64,000 nt of DNA from assembly GCF_947501225.1 (NCBI RefSeq), contig NZ_CANMUW010000018.1, positions 1 to 64,000 of the forward strand. Direction: 5' to 3'. The DNA comes from an uncultured Shewanella sp. (GTDB lineage: Bacteria > Pseudomonadota > Gammaproteobacteria > Enterobacterales > Shewanellaceae). Positions 52,780 through 61,713 of the stretch are shown here, in pieces; the first letter of the stretch is position 1; every line of letters starts with the position of its first letter. The notes below the pieces were generated by a model. That model did not search any database, was not told the DNA's origin, and saw nothing but the letters and a program-made list of their open reading frames with translations. The translations under genes and the position numbers were made by a program.

Positions 52780-53662
52780 AGTGTTCAGTCGCAAAGGAGA
52801 TGAAAGCCTTTAGCCTGGCTGGCTGAAACCTGTCTTTATGATAAAGCAGATAGAGCGGGGTATCGGCAATCCGCCACTGCTGAAATACCGACACTAACTC
52901 ACCACAGGCGAGTTCCTGTGGGCAGTAGAGTTTAGGTAGTCTAACGATACCATTACCGGCGAGTGCACTCGCCTTCATGGCGCGACCATTCTTGCACCTA
53001 AAGCCCCCCTTAATGGCAACCTCGACCCTATTTTTGGGGTTAGACTCCTGCTCAAACAACCAGTGATCGATAGACCCCGTAATACAGAGGTGGTCCTTCA
53101 GCGCCTTAGGATGCTGAGGGTATCCTCTTCGCTTCAGGTACCCGGGCGAGGCCATGGTCATGTTTTCTATGCTCATCAGCTTACGGGCGACGATCCCCGA
53201 ATCTTCCAGCTCCCCCATGCGAAAAACAAGATCAAACTCATCGACTACCAGATCGACTCTCCGACTGCTGAAGTCCAGATTAACACTGATATCCGGGTAG
53301 AGAGCGATAAAATCATTCACTAAGGCGGTAACTATCTCCTCACCTATAACCCCGCCGACACAGTTGATGTTGAGCTGTCCCTGCAGATGCCTGGCATTGT
53401 CTACAGTGCTGGCCACCGCACTGTCTATGGTTTCAAGGGCGGCCTGACACTGCTCGAAAAATTGTAGCCCCAGCTCGGTCAGGCGCTGGGCACGAGTCGT
53501 GCGGGTGATGAGACTCACTCCGAGAAAGCGCTCTAACTGGGATAACTGCTTAGAGAGGTGAGAGCGAGAACAACCCAACACCTCGGCGGCCTGAGTAAAA
53601 CTACCCAGCTTGGCAATCACGGTGAAGGCACGTATATCGGCAAGATTCAGGTCGCTGCTCAT
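52760..53662 (-). CDS. LysR-family transcriptional regulator
   Basis: About 300 residues. Winged HTH in residues 5-64 (LADIRAFTVIAKLGSFTQAA, GCSRSHLSKQLSQLERFLG) and a substrate-binding domain from about 90, with a Cys-containing LNINCVGGVIGEE. ATG at 53662 chosen; a GTG at 53674 would add four residues. Divergent from an SDR gene and likely its regulator; an inverted repeat CTGGTC-N7-GACCAG lies in the shared gap. Effector unknown. Confidence 0.9.
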   Translation of the reverse strand: MSSDLNLADIRAFTVIAKLGSFTQAAEVLGCSRSHLSKQLSQLERFLGVSLITRTTRAQRLTELGLQFFEQCQAALETIDSAVASTVDNARHLQGQLNINCVGGVIGEEIVTALVNDFIALYPDISVNLDFSSRRVDLVVDEFDLVFRMGELEDSGIVARKLMSIENMTMASPGYLKRRGYPQHPKALKDHLCITGSIDHWLFEQESNPKNRVEVAIKGGFRCKNGRAMKASALAGNGIVRLPKLYCPQELACGELVSVFQQWRIADTPLYLLYHKDRFQPARLKAFISFATEHFMDYVP

Positions 53663-53799
53663 CTTTTTTCTCACTGTAAGTCACTGCATCTGACTCTGGG
53701 GTTAAACGCCCTTAATTAGAAGTCATACGTAAACAATCATGTTCGATATAGATTATATATCAACAATCAGCCTGTCACTATAATGGCTTCATTAAATCG

Positions 53800-53818
53800 C
53801 TGGTCCTTAAACGACCAG
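53800..53818. promoter_or_regulatory. Candidate LysR-type operator
   Basis: CTGGTC-CTTAAAC-GACCAG, 6-bp arms in the gap between the lysR and SDR genes. A TATAAT at 53779-53784 lies just upstream of it with respect to the SDR gene. Confidence 0.4.
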
Positions 53819-53892
53819 TCAATGAACAGATAGTCATTAATCAACTTACCACCCGGCTCAGTTTACCGGGCAGAGTAAAGGGGAGAGAAATC

Positions 53893-54612
53893 ATGAAACA
53901 ACTGATCGTAATTACGGGTGCATCTTCGGGTATCGGCGCGGCAATGGCTAAGGCATTCAGTGCAGAGGGTCACCCGCTTTTGTTACTGGCTCGTCGCATC
54001 GAACCTATGCAGGCGCTTGAACTTGAAAACAGTCTCTGTGTCAGCGTCGACGTCACCGATGGCGAGGCGATTAAAACGGCTATCGCGACAGCGGTTGAAA
54101 GGTTCGGTCCGGTAGGCTGCCTGATCAACAACGCAGGCGTGATGCTACTCGGCCAGGCCGATACTCAAGACCCAAGTGAGTGGACACGTATGCTCAACAT
54201 CAACGTGATGGGGGTACTCAATGGTATCCATGCCGTTCTGGCCGATATGAAGGCCCGTAAAACAGGTACCATCATCAATGTCAGCTCAATTGCAGGACGC
54301 AAAACTTTCCCCAACCACGCGGCTTACTGCGCCACTAAATTCGCAGTACACGCACTGACGGAAAATATTCGTGAAGAGGTCGCCATGGATGACGTACGCC
54401 TGGTCACTATCGCTCCCGGCGCCGTCGAGACACAGCTACTCAGCCACACAACCAGCAATGAGATAAAAGCAGGTTACGAAGATTGGAAGCAGGAGATGGG
54501 TGGTGTTATTGCACCGGAAACGATTGCTGAAGCGGCTCTGTTCGCCTTCAACCAACCCCAGAGCGTCTGTGTGCGTGAAATCGTGTTGGCCGCGACCCGT
54601 CAGCAACCTTAA
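53893..54612 (+). CDS. Short-chain dehydrogenase/reductase
   Basis: 239-residue classical SDR. Cofactor motif TGASSGIGAAMAKAF at the N-terminus, NNAGVML near 78, catalytic Ser in NVSSIAG near 136 and the YCATK motif near 149. Close in style to YdfG/clavulanate-dehydrogenase-like oxidoreductases acting on small hydroxyacids or alcohols with NADP(H). Good ribosome binding site. Divergent from the lysR gene that probably controls it. Confidence 0.9.
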   Translation: MKQLIVITGASSGIGAAMAKAFSAEGHPLLLLARRIEPMQALELENSLCVSVDVTDGEAIKTAIATAVERFGPVGCLINNAGVMLLGQADTQDPSEWTRMLNINVMGVLNGIHAVLADMKARKTGTIINVSSIAGRKTFPNHAAYCATKFAVHALTENIREEVAMDDVRLVTIAPGAVETQLLSHTTSNEIKAGYEDWKQEMGGVIAPETIAEAALFAFNQPQSVCVREIVLAATRQQP

Positions 54613-55059
54613 GACACAAGTCAGGCCTTGAATGTAAGTGTCCTATTAAATACCGGAGGACGGGGATATGATTCTCCGTCGCTCCATACCTTATACCTCC
54701 TCTTCATCCCCCCTAGCCCACAGCTCAACGCAACCAGCTGTTAACATCCTCTTATTCCATTATTGGTAGAAAAAGGAATAGTAAAAGTCCATAAGTGTGA
54801 TCCGCGACCACCCATATTTGTTTAAAACAGCCAAAAACAAGGAAAGAAAAAGCCACGACCAAATACAATAAAAACGCCAAATAACAAATATATACAAACA
54901 AAACACCTCATAATCCATTAGTTTTTTATTCATGATATTTTGTTCAATTAGATTTTTCTTGTAAAGGTGATCAACATCAAATTTACATCTACTCCTTTTT
55001 GCTAAATTTAGTAACAAGGCAGAGTCATTCTGCTAACTATAAGTAAGTCACATATTCCG
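54613..55059. promoter_or_regulatory. Otr operon upstream region with FNR/EtrA-like site
   Basis: 447 AT-rich bases. GTGAT-CAAC-ATCAA at 54967-54980 matches the FNR consensus at nine of ten positions. With a TAAATT-like -10 near 55004 it would sit at about -41, the class II activator position. An 85-codon minus-strand frame (54760-55017) begins with TTG, lacks a ribosome binding site and is not supported. Confidence 0.55.
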
Positions 55060-55074
55060 GTGACTAAGGAAAAG

Positions 55075-55404
55075 ATGATGAAACCGATAATAAAAATAGG
55101 CGCATGTATTGTACTCGCATTCTCATTAGGTGCTCAGGCATACGCAGCAGATGGTGGTAACCCTAAGAAGGGAAAACACCTGTACAAGAAAGAGTGTAAG
55201 TCTTGCCACAGCAAAGGCGACAACGCCGGCGAACTTACTCCCATGAGCAAGACCATGAGTCAGTGGGATCGCTTCTTTAAGCGTATGAAGCATAAAGGCG
55301 ATCAAGAAGCCTTCGATGCGCTGTCTGAAAAGGATCTGAAAGATATCCACCAGTTCCTTTACGACCATGCTGCCGACTCTGACCAGCCACAGACGTGTGG
55401 TTAA
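55075..55404 (+). CDS. Monoheme periplasmic cytochrome c
   Basis: 109 residues from ATG 55075 (AAGGA upstream); GTG at 55060 would add five. Signal peptide cleaved after QAYA, then one heme motif CKSCH near residue 45 of the precursor and several Met residues in MSKTMSQWDRFFKRMKH as possible axial ligand. First gene of the group cytochrome c, DUF3373 barrel, Otr. Shewanella oneidensis has the same gene order around Otr, to my knowledge. Probably shuttles electrons to Otr. Confidence 0.88.
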   Translation: MMKPIIKIGACIVLAFSLGAQAYAADGGNPKKGKHLYKKECKSCHSKGDNAGELTPMSKTMSQWDRFFKRMKHKGDQEAFDALSEKDLKDIHQFLYDHAADSDQPQTCG

Positions 55405-55616
55405 TGAGGTTGGAAGTCAACAACTAACCAACGACTAGCAGCAACAAGCTTTAAAGTATGGGGGCTATTCCCCAGGCCATCCATCAGCCTGAACCTGTCG
55501 ACTGCTAGTCAGGTTTTAGTAAATAGAACAAGGTTTTGAGATTAGTTAAGACCTTAACTCATGAGTGACTCGACAAGAACTAAAAAATCAGCCGAGCACT
55601 CCCAAGGAGAGATGTT

Positions 55617-57329
55617 ATGAGAACCTTAATATCACTGCTCGTTGCAAATGCACTGGCGCTATCGGGATCGGTATACGCTGGTGATACTGACGATCAAAAG
55701 ATTGCCGATCTGAAAAAACAGCTCGAAGATATCACCAGTGAGTTGGACGATATCAATGACAGAGTCGATAATAATGAGCGTCATTCGGCTTTGGACAGAA
55801 TTCTCATCACGGGTGATTTCCGCACCAAGGCACACTCACTACACTATCAAAATGTTACCTGGAACCCAGCTATAAAGGTGGACTTTAACGATTTCGGCGC
55901 CAAGGCAATGTCAGGCGCATTCGGTATGCCAGACGATTCGTCCTCACCTCTGGGCAAGATGATGGCCGCCGATCCTAATCTGGCTATGGCATTTCAGAGC
56001 GGTCAACTTCAGGGCATCATGCCATATGTCTTAGCCCAAAAAACAACCCAGGATATCGATAACGACATCTTCTATACCACAAGGCTCAGACTGAACCTGA
56101 AAGCTAAAGTGTGGGACAACGTCAGCTTTTCCGGCCGCCTGAGCATGTTCAAAAACTGGGGTGACTCGACCGGTGTACAGGTATTCGACTCATGGCGTTC
56201 ATTCACCATGGATGGCACTAACGGCGGTAATCCCAGCGGTGACTGGTTAAGAGTCGAACGCGCCTATTTTGACTGGAAAAATATCGGTGGCTCACCTCTC
56301 TATCTCTCCATCGGACGTCGACCATCTACCTATGGCCCACCGACCCAGTATCGTGAAAACGAAAAGCGTGGCGGAACACCTTCTGGACACTTGGTGAACT
56401 TCAACTTCGATGGTGCCACAATGGGCTACCACCTTGGTGACATTACGGGTGTTGAGGGTCAGGTCGTCCGCTTCTGTTACGGTCAGGGATTCGAGTCTCA
56501 GTACGGTAACGGCGAGATGTTTGGCGATATCGTCACCAAAGATACTCACCTTGGCGGCTTCAATATCGATGCGATTAACGATGGTAAGAACTTTCTGCAA
56601 TTTACCCTGTTCGGCGCCAAAGATGTCAACGATGGCTTCAAAGGCACCATGGCATTCCCGACTCAGCTTGCCGGTATCTTCGCCCCTACCATGTATCAGG
56701 ATATGCAGAAGTTCAGCAACTTTAACTTCGAGACCCGGGTACAACCCAGTGGTGTGATTGGTGACATGTTCCTGGGTGGAATCGGATTCGCCCGCGAAGA
56801 AGATAACGACGTTAAATGGTTCCTCTCCGGTGGATGGACCCGCGCCGACGGTAACGGCAATGCCGGTATGTTCGGTGGCATGCTCAGTGATGCAGTATTC
56901 CAGGCTCAGCTCAACGCCGATGGTAGCGAGATCATCATGATGCCAAGCGCAGCCGACGACAGTGGTGCGAAAGACGGTTACGGCTTCTATGCAGGTATTC
57001 AGATCCCGGCACCTTACGGTAAGTTCGGTCTCGAGTATAACTATGGTTCTAAGTATTGGACTCCATTTACTCAGGCACAAGACGATCCTATCGGAAGCAA
57101 GTTAGCAACTCGCGGACACGTGGGTGAAGCCTACTACATGTTCGATATCAACCCACGCATGTTCATCAAGCTCGCCGGCCTATACTACGATTTCGAGTAT
57201 ACCGGCAGCGGCACCCCAGTCGGCGCGCCACAGAAGATTGATGACGTGATAGCAGGCAGCGCTTTCTCTATGCTTCCTGTCGTTGATACCGCTTTTGACG
57301 TCAACGCATCTCTGACCGTTAACTTCTAG
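55617..57329 (+). CDS. DUF3373 outer-membrane barrel protein
   Basis: 570 residues. Signal peptide to about residue 21 (SVYAGD), then a short coiled coil (KIADLKKQLEDITSELDDIN), then a long beta-barrel region ending in the outer-membrane terminus LTVNF. The family (DUF3373) is found in bacteria rich in multiheme cytochromes. Its place between a monoheme cytochrome and the octaheme Otr suggests substrate entry or an electron conduit across the outer membrane; neither is demonstrated. Hairpin and ribosome binding site of otr follow immediately. Confidence 0.8.
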   Translation: MRTLISLLVANALALSGSVYAGDTDDQKIADLKKQLEDITSELDDINDRVDNNERHSALDRILITGDFRTKAHSLHYQNVTWNPAIKVDFNDFGAKAMSGAFGMPDDSSSPLGKMMAADPNLAMAFQSGQLQGIMPYVLAQKTTQDIDNDIFYTTRLRLNLKAKVWDNVSFSGRLSMFKNWGDSTGVQVFDSWRSFTMDGTNGGNPSGDWLRVERAYFDWKNIGGSPLYLSIGRRPSTYGPPTQYRENEKRGGTPSGHLVNFNFDGATMGYHLGDITGVEGQVVRFCYGQGFESQYGNGEMFGDIVTKDTHLGGFNIDAINDGKNFLQFTLFGAKDVNDGFKGTMAFPTQLAGIFAPTMYQDMQKFSNFNFETRVQPSGVIGDMFLGGIGFAREEDNDVKWFLSGGWTRADGNGNAGMFGGMLSDAVFQAQLNADGSEIIMMPSAADDSGAKDGYGFYAGIQIPAPYGKFGLEYNYGSKYWTPFTQAQDDPIGSKLATRGHVGEAYYMFDINPRMFIKLAGLYYDFEYTGSGTPVGAPQKIDDVIAGSAFSMLPVVDTAFDVNASLTVNF

Positions 57330-57341
57330 TCCAGCTCAACC

Positions 57342-57359
57342 CCCCGGCTTCGGCCGGGG
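57342..57359 (+). promoter_or_regulatory. Intercistronic TTCG-tetraloop hairpin before otr
   Basis: CCCCGGC-TTCG-GCCGGGG, very stable 7-bp stem with UUCG-type loop, 12 bases after the DUF3373 stop and 14 bases before the otr ATG. No T run, so probably an mRNA stabiliser or partial terminator. Confidence 0.6.
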
Positions 57360-57373
57360 TGGGAGAAAAAAAT

Positions 57374-58777
57374 ATGAAACACACTCTGATCCCCTTTGCC
57401 CTTGCGCTCGCTGGTCTATCTTTACTCAGCAGCCCAGCGAATGCCGCCAATCAACATAAAGAGTATATTGAAGGCCCTTTCACAGAAGGGACTCAAGTGA
57501 CCCAACAATGCATCGAATGTCATGAGGATCATGCCAAAGACTTTATGAAGTCGTCGCATTGGACCTGGGAACTGGAACAGGAGCTTCCGGGTCGTACGGT
57601 GAAACGTGGTAAGAAAAATAGCATCAACAACTTCTGTACCGCCATCTCAGGCAACGAACCCAGATGTACCAGTTGTCATGCCGGTTATGGCTGGAAAGAC
57701 AATAACTTCGACTTTACCGATATGACCAAGGTAGACTGTCTGGTTTGTCACGACACCACGGGAACCTATGTTAAAAACCCCGTTGGTGCCGGCGAGCCTA
57801 TGGCTAAAGTCAACCTCGAACGTGTCGCACAAAACGTAGGGACTCCGGTACGCGATAACTGTGGTAGCTGTCACTTCTACGGTGGCGGTGGTGACGCGGT
57901 GAAGCATGGCGATCTGGACTCATCTATGTCCTACCCTGACAAGGCCACTGATGTGCATATGGACACCGACGGCAACGATTTCCAGTGTCAGGACTGCCAC
58001 ACAACAGAACAACACCAGATCACTGGTAATGCCATGGGGGTATCACCAGGTGGTATCGACCATATCGGCTGTGAAAACTGTCACGATAACGCGCCCCATA
58101 AAAACAAGCGCCTTAACACTCACACGGCGACAGTTGCCTGTCAGACCTGCCATATTCCATTCTTCGCCAAGAATGAGCCAACCAAGCTTAGCTGGGACTG
58201 GTCAAGCGCAGGAGATGACAGACCCGAGGCTAAAGATGAGTACGGCAAGAAAACCTTCCAGAAGAAGAAAGGCAACTTCGTTTGGGGCAAGATGGTTGAG
58301 CCGACCTACGCCTGGTACAACGGCAGCGCGGATGCCTATATGGCGGGCGATAAGATGGACCCCAGCAAGGTGACTAAGCTGACTTTCCCTGTGGGCGACA
58401 TCAAAGATCCTAAGGCCAAAATCTACCCCTTCAAGGTGCATACGGGTAAGCAGATCTACGACAAGAAGCTCAACATCTTCATCACAGCTAAGACATTCGG
58501 TGAAGGCGGATACTGGAGTGAGTTTGACTGGGATCTCGCGGCTAAATTAGGTATGGAAGCCAATGAAGCCATGATTGAGAAGGGGCTCAAGTACAGTGGC
58601 GAGCATGGCTTTGCCGAAACGGAGATGTGGTGGCGTATCAACCACATGGTCTCTCCGAAAGAGGAGTCACTCAAGTGTAACGATTGTCATAAGAAAGGCA
58701 CCCGCATGAACTGGCAAGCACTGGGTTATGACGGCGACCCGATGAAGAACAAAAAAGGAGAGAAACACGCGAAATAG
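57374..58777 (+). CDS. otr: Octaheme tetrathionate reductase
   Basis: 467-residue periplasmic octaheme cytochrome c from ATG 57374; the GTG at 57359 would add five residues and lies in the hairpin. Signal peptide ends near ANAANQ. Eight CxxCH motifs in order: CIECH, CTSCH, CLVCH, CGSCH, CQDCH, CENCH, CQTCH, CNDCH. Purified Shewanella Otr reduces tetrathionate, nitrite and hydroxylamine, with one Lys-ligated catalytic heme. Third gene of the operon, closed by two hairpins. Confidence 0.93.
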   Translation: MKHTLIPFALALAGLSLLSSPANAANQHKEYIEGPFTEGTQVTQQCIECHEDHAKDFMKSSHWTWELEQELPGRTVKRGKKNSINNFCTAISGNEPRCTSCHAGYGWKDNNFDFTDMTKVDCLVCHDTTGTYVKNPVGAGEPMAKVNLERVAQNVGTPVRDNCGSCHFYGGGGDAVKHGDLDSSMSYPDKATDVHMDTDGNDFQCQDCHTTEQHQITGNAMGVSPGGIDHIGCENCHDNAPHKNKRLNTHTATVACQTCHIPFFAKNEPTKLSWDWSSAGDDRPEAKDEYGKKTFQKKKGNFVWGKMVEPTYAWYNGSADAYMAGDKMDPSKVTKLTFPVGDIKDPKAKIYPFKVHTGKQIYDKKLNIFITAKTFGEGGYWSEFDWDLAAKLGMEANEAMIEKGLKYSGEHGFAETEMWWRINHMVSPKEESLKCNDCHKKGTRMNWQALGYDGDPMKNKKGEKHAK

Positions 58778-58790
58778 CCAAAGCGTAATT

Positions 58791-58854
58791 AGGGTATTCA
58801 TCCTCCCATGAATACCCTATCGTCAGCCGACTAGCCTGCAATAGGTCGGCTGAC
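58791..58854 (+). terminator. Two consecutive hairpins after otr
   Basis: AGGGTATTCAT-CCTCCC-ATGAATACCCT (58791-58818, 11-bp stem) and GTCAGCCGAC / GTCGGCTGAC (58822-58854, 10-bp stem). Neither has a clear T run; together they probably end or protect the otr transcript. Confidence 0.6.
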
Positions 58855-59049
58855 ACCTCACCCCGGTCACTCGATATTAAGCATTAGACATTTTCGGATA
58901 AAACATCCCTCACATTTATGAAAATAGCCCAACTTGTCTCTGCAACTGTTTAAATAGGGTCATATTACTCCCTTTGCAGTCCCAATTACCCCGAAATAAT
59001 TGGCACTATATTTGCGATACAGCTGTGTTCTTTTCCTACGGCAAGTTAT

Positions 59050-60231
59050 ATGACATGTAAAACCACATTACTTAAGAAATGTGATCAACTCTCGGGCGAA
59101 TTCAGTGGCGCTTTCGCCGATCTGGGCACTTTCCTTCCACTGGTATTGGGACTGATTGCGCTCAACCACTTCTCGCCTCAGGGCATCTTTATGGGCTTTG
59201 GACTCTTTGCCCTGTTTACCGCCTTTTACTACAGGCGGCCCATTCCCGTGCAACCCATGAAAGTGATCGCCGCCTTAGTGATAGCTCAGGGGCTGACGCC
59301 GGGTATGCTGCAGGCCAGTGGCATGATGATGGGTGTCATCCTGCTTATATTGGCATTCAGTGGCGCCATCAACTGGATGGCGAAACAGCTCTCCCCCGCA
59401 GTGAGCATAGGTATTCAGCTCGCTATCGGTATTCAGTTGATGTGGATGGGCGCACAGATGATGAGCCAGACCTGGATTATCGGTCTGGGGGCCTTTGCCC
59501 TGTTATTTTGTAGTCGCTTCCTGCCACTGCGCTACCTCGCCATGCCGCTGGTCATCATCCTTGGCATGCTATGGCAATATAATTCGGGCTCCCCCTTCAT
59601 AGAGGAGTCCGCCCTGCTGTCTACCCAGGCCTCGGTTCAGAGCTCGATGCACAGTCAGCTGTGGAGCCTGAGTTGGCCGACGTTATCCGAGTGGTCATCT
59701 GCCGCGGTATTACTGGTCTTGCCTCAACTGGCACTCACCCTGACCAATGCCGTTATCGCAACATCGGCCATGGCGAAAGAGAAGTTTCCTCATGAGAAGG
59801 ACAAGTTCAGTCCCAGACGCCTGGCCACCAGCTCAGGGCTGGCGAACCTGCTGTTGACCCCTTTCGGTGCGACGGCCATGTGTCACGGCGCCGGCGGCTT
59901 GGCCGTACAGCATCACTTCGGTGCCCGGGGAATATGGGCACCGGTCATATTCGGCAGCAGCTGCCTGCTTATCGCCTTTAGTTGGGGAGAGAGTGTCGCC
60001 TGGCTGTTAGGGTTAATTCCACTGGCTATCCTGGGTAGCCTGCTCTCCATCGCCGGACTGCAGCTGGCGTGGTCGAAGCGACTGCTAGACGGTAAGCCTT
60101 TCTGTATATTTGTAATTCTTTCCACCGCCGCGATCTGCTTGCTGCTCAATACCGCAGCCGGGCTGGCTGTGGGAGTCTTGCTTGAGATGGGGCGGCGACA
60201 CTGGCGGATCTTTTCAGATTTAAAAGGTTAA
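59050..60231 (+). CDS. MOT1-type molybdate/sulfate permease
   Basis: 393-residue polytopic protein, about 10-12 helices. GAFADLGTFLPLVLGLIAL and RRPIPVQPMKVIAALVIAQG are the signatures of the MOT1 branch of SulP-like carriers; GATAMCHGAGGLAVQHHFGAR lies near the C-terminal half. Such proteins import molybdate (or sulfate) across the cytoplasmic membrane. It follows otr by 272 bases in the same direction with two hairpins between, so it is probably separately transcribed. Molybdate would be needed for PsrA. Confidence 0.85.
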   Translation: MTCKTTLLKKCDQLSGEFSGAFADLGTFLPLVLGLIALNHFSPQGIFMGFGLFALFTAFYYRRPIPVQPMKVIAALVIAQGLTPGMLQASGMMMGVILLILAFSGAINWMAKQLSPAVSIGIQLAIGIQLMWMGAQMMSQTWIIGLGAFALLFCSRFLPLRYLAMPLVIILGMLWQYNSGSPFIEESALLSTQASVQSSMHSQLWSLSWPTLSEWSSAAVLLVLPQLALTLTNAVIATSAMAKEKFPHEKDKFSPRRLATSSGLANLLLTPFGATAMCHGAGGLAVQHHFGARGIWAPVIFGSSCLLIAFSWGESVAWLLGLIPLAILGSLLSIAGLQLAWSKRLLDGKPFCIFVILSTAAICLLLNTAAGLAVGVLLEMGRRHWRIFSDLKG

Positions 60232-60242
60232 AAAAAGTCCGG

Positions 60243-60298
60243 GGGTTAACCTTTGAGCTTCATTCTTCTTCAACAAGGGAGTTTGAAGGTTTAACCCT
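60243..60298 (+). terminator. Possible weak terminator after permease gene
   Basis: Inverted repeat GGGTTAACCTT / AAGGTTTAACCC (one extra T) with a 33-base loop, 12 bases after the stop. No T run. Confidence 0.3.
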
Positions 60299-60471
60299 CA
60301 TAAAATCTATAGCTGCGGCACCGTGCAATCCTATTAAGGAAAAGGGGTCCTAAATAACCTAGGTCGTGACCTCCAACTCACGGACGTTGAATAAATCAGG
60401 ATTAGGGGCAGGATGTGGCTGAGTAGTGACAACCTAATTTCTATAGTAGAAACTTTAAACTTAAACCCTGC

Positions 60472-61686
60472 TTACTGAGGTATTCCATATCGCTCTATAT
60501 ATTCATACAGGTCATCTCTGATCGATAACCCTAACTCGGTACGCCAGGCCTGCATTCCGCCGCTGTTGGCAAACATAATGACCCCCCACTGCTCACCTCT
60601 CGAGATATAAACCACGGTATCGACCCCGGGGTCGCTGCCGCCGTGCATATGTTTATCACCGACAATGGCCCAGGCCAGCCCCGGCACATCACTAACCTTT
60701 GGATATTGGGCCCGTAACATCTCCCGCACCGTATCCGGACGCAGGAAGAGTTTACCACTCATCGTCTCTCCCTCATTAAGAAAAAGAAACAAGAAGCGCA
60801 TAAACTCTGTGGTACTGGTTTTGAGCGAACCATCGGGGTAGTTCGTGAAGCTATAGTGACCAAGTGGTGTAAAGGTTTTATTCACTGCATCATAACCATA
60901 AGGCATGGCCATACGGCTTTTATCCAGATCGCGGTAAAACCATTGTGAAGATGGCATATCTAACGGTAGAAATATCTCCTGTCTGCAATATTTCTCAAAG
61001 GGTAGTCCGGAAATCTGCTCCACCAGATACCCCAACAGGCCAAAGCCTACATTACTGTATTTAGCTTGAGTTCCAGGCTTTGCATCGACAAAATTACCCT
61101 CTGAATTGTAATACCGGCCATCTGGTGTGAAATACTCTCTCAAAAACTCACCCAAGGGTTCGATAGGATCCTCAGATTGACCCAGTGTATAACTGTCCCA
61201 ATACGCTGGACCATCACCAATACTGCCGACGTGTGCCAGCAACATTCGAAATGTAACCGGAGCATCAGGAAAGAGTGGATTGCGCACTGCAAATGGCAGG
61301 TATTGGTTAATATCGTCATCCAGTTGCAGCAGTCCCTGCTCATACAGACGCATCACCGCCGTTGCGGTCACCAATTTTGAAACAGATGCAATCTGATACA
61401 GGGTATCAGGCGTGGCGGCTCTTCCCTCCTCTATGTTAGCGAAACCATATCCTTTAGAGAAAATAACCTTTCCCTGATTGAACACCAACACGGTGGCACC
61501 AGGGAATTTTGCCGCCTCCAACTGTTGATGCATCGCGGTATCAAAATCTTGAGGAATAGGGCGCAGATAGAGATGGAGATCCAGGTAGATAGCGATGGCT
61601 GCCAAAATGAAACCCACAGGTAGCAATATAAGGGTAAGCCTCAATAAGCACTTGAGAACCCTCTGTTTCCACGAGCTTGGCACCAT
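60472..61686 (-). CDS. Class C beta-lactamase-related serine hydrolase
   Basis: 404 residues. An N-terminal hydrophobic anchor (about 13-35) is followed by a penicillin-binding-like domain with SVSK near residue 102 (Ser nucleophile, S-x-x-K), YSN near 205 and HGGSDPG near 350. This is the beta-lactamase/esterase EstB/D-aminopeptidase superfamily (S12-like); without the full AmpC context a true lactamase activity should not be assumed. Probably periplasmic and membrane-tethered. A small membrane-protein gene ends 27 bases upstream in the same direction. Confidence 0.85.
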   Translation of the reverse strand: MVPSSWKQRVLKCLLRLTLILLPVGFILAAIAIYLDLHLYLRPIPQDFDTAMHQQLEAAKFPGATVLVFNQGKVIFSKGYGFANIEEGRAATPDTLYQIASVSKLVTATAVMRLYEQGLLQLDDDINQYLPFAVRNPLFPDAPVTFRMLLAHVGSIGDGPAYWDSYTLGQSEDPIEPLGEFLREYFTPDGRYYNSEGNFVDAKPGTQAKYSNVGFGLLGYLVEQISGLPFEKYCRQEIFLPLDMPSSQWFYRDLDKSRMAMPYGYDAVNKTFTPLGHYSFTNYPDGSLKTSTTEFMRFLFLFLNEGETMSGKLFLRPDTVREMLRAQYPKVSDVPGLAWAIVGDKHMHGGSDPGVDTVVYISRGEQWGVIMFANSGGMQAWRTELGLSIRDDLYEYIERYGIPQ

Positions 61687-61713
61687 TCGGTCTCCACTAG
61701 CATCAAAATAAGT

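Noticed and set aside
54760..55017. 85-codon minus-strand frame rich in Trp, Phe and Tyr
   Set aside because: AT-rich promoter region of the Otr operon, TTG start, no ribosome binding site; overlaps the FNR-like site.
56292..57080. 262-codon frame antisense to the DUF3373 gene
   Set aside because: Shadow frame; the plus-strand gene has signal peptide, barrel terminus and operon context.
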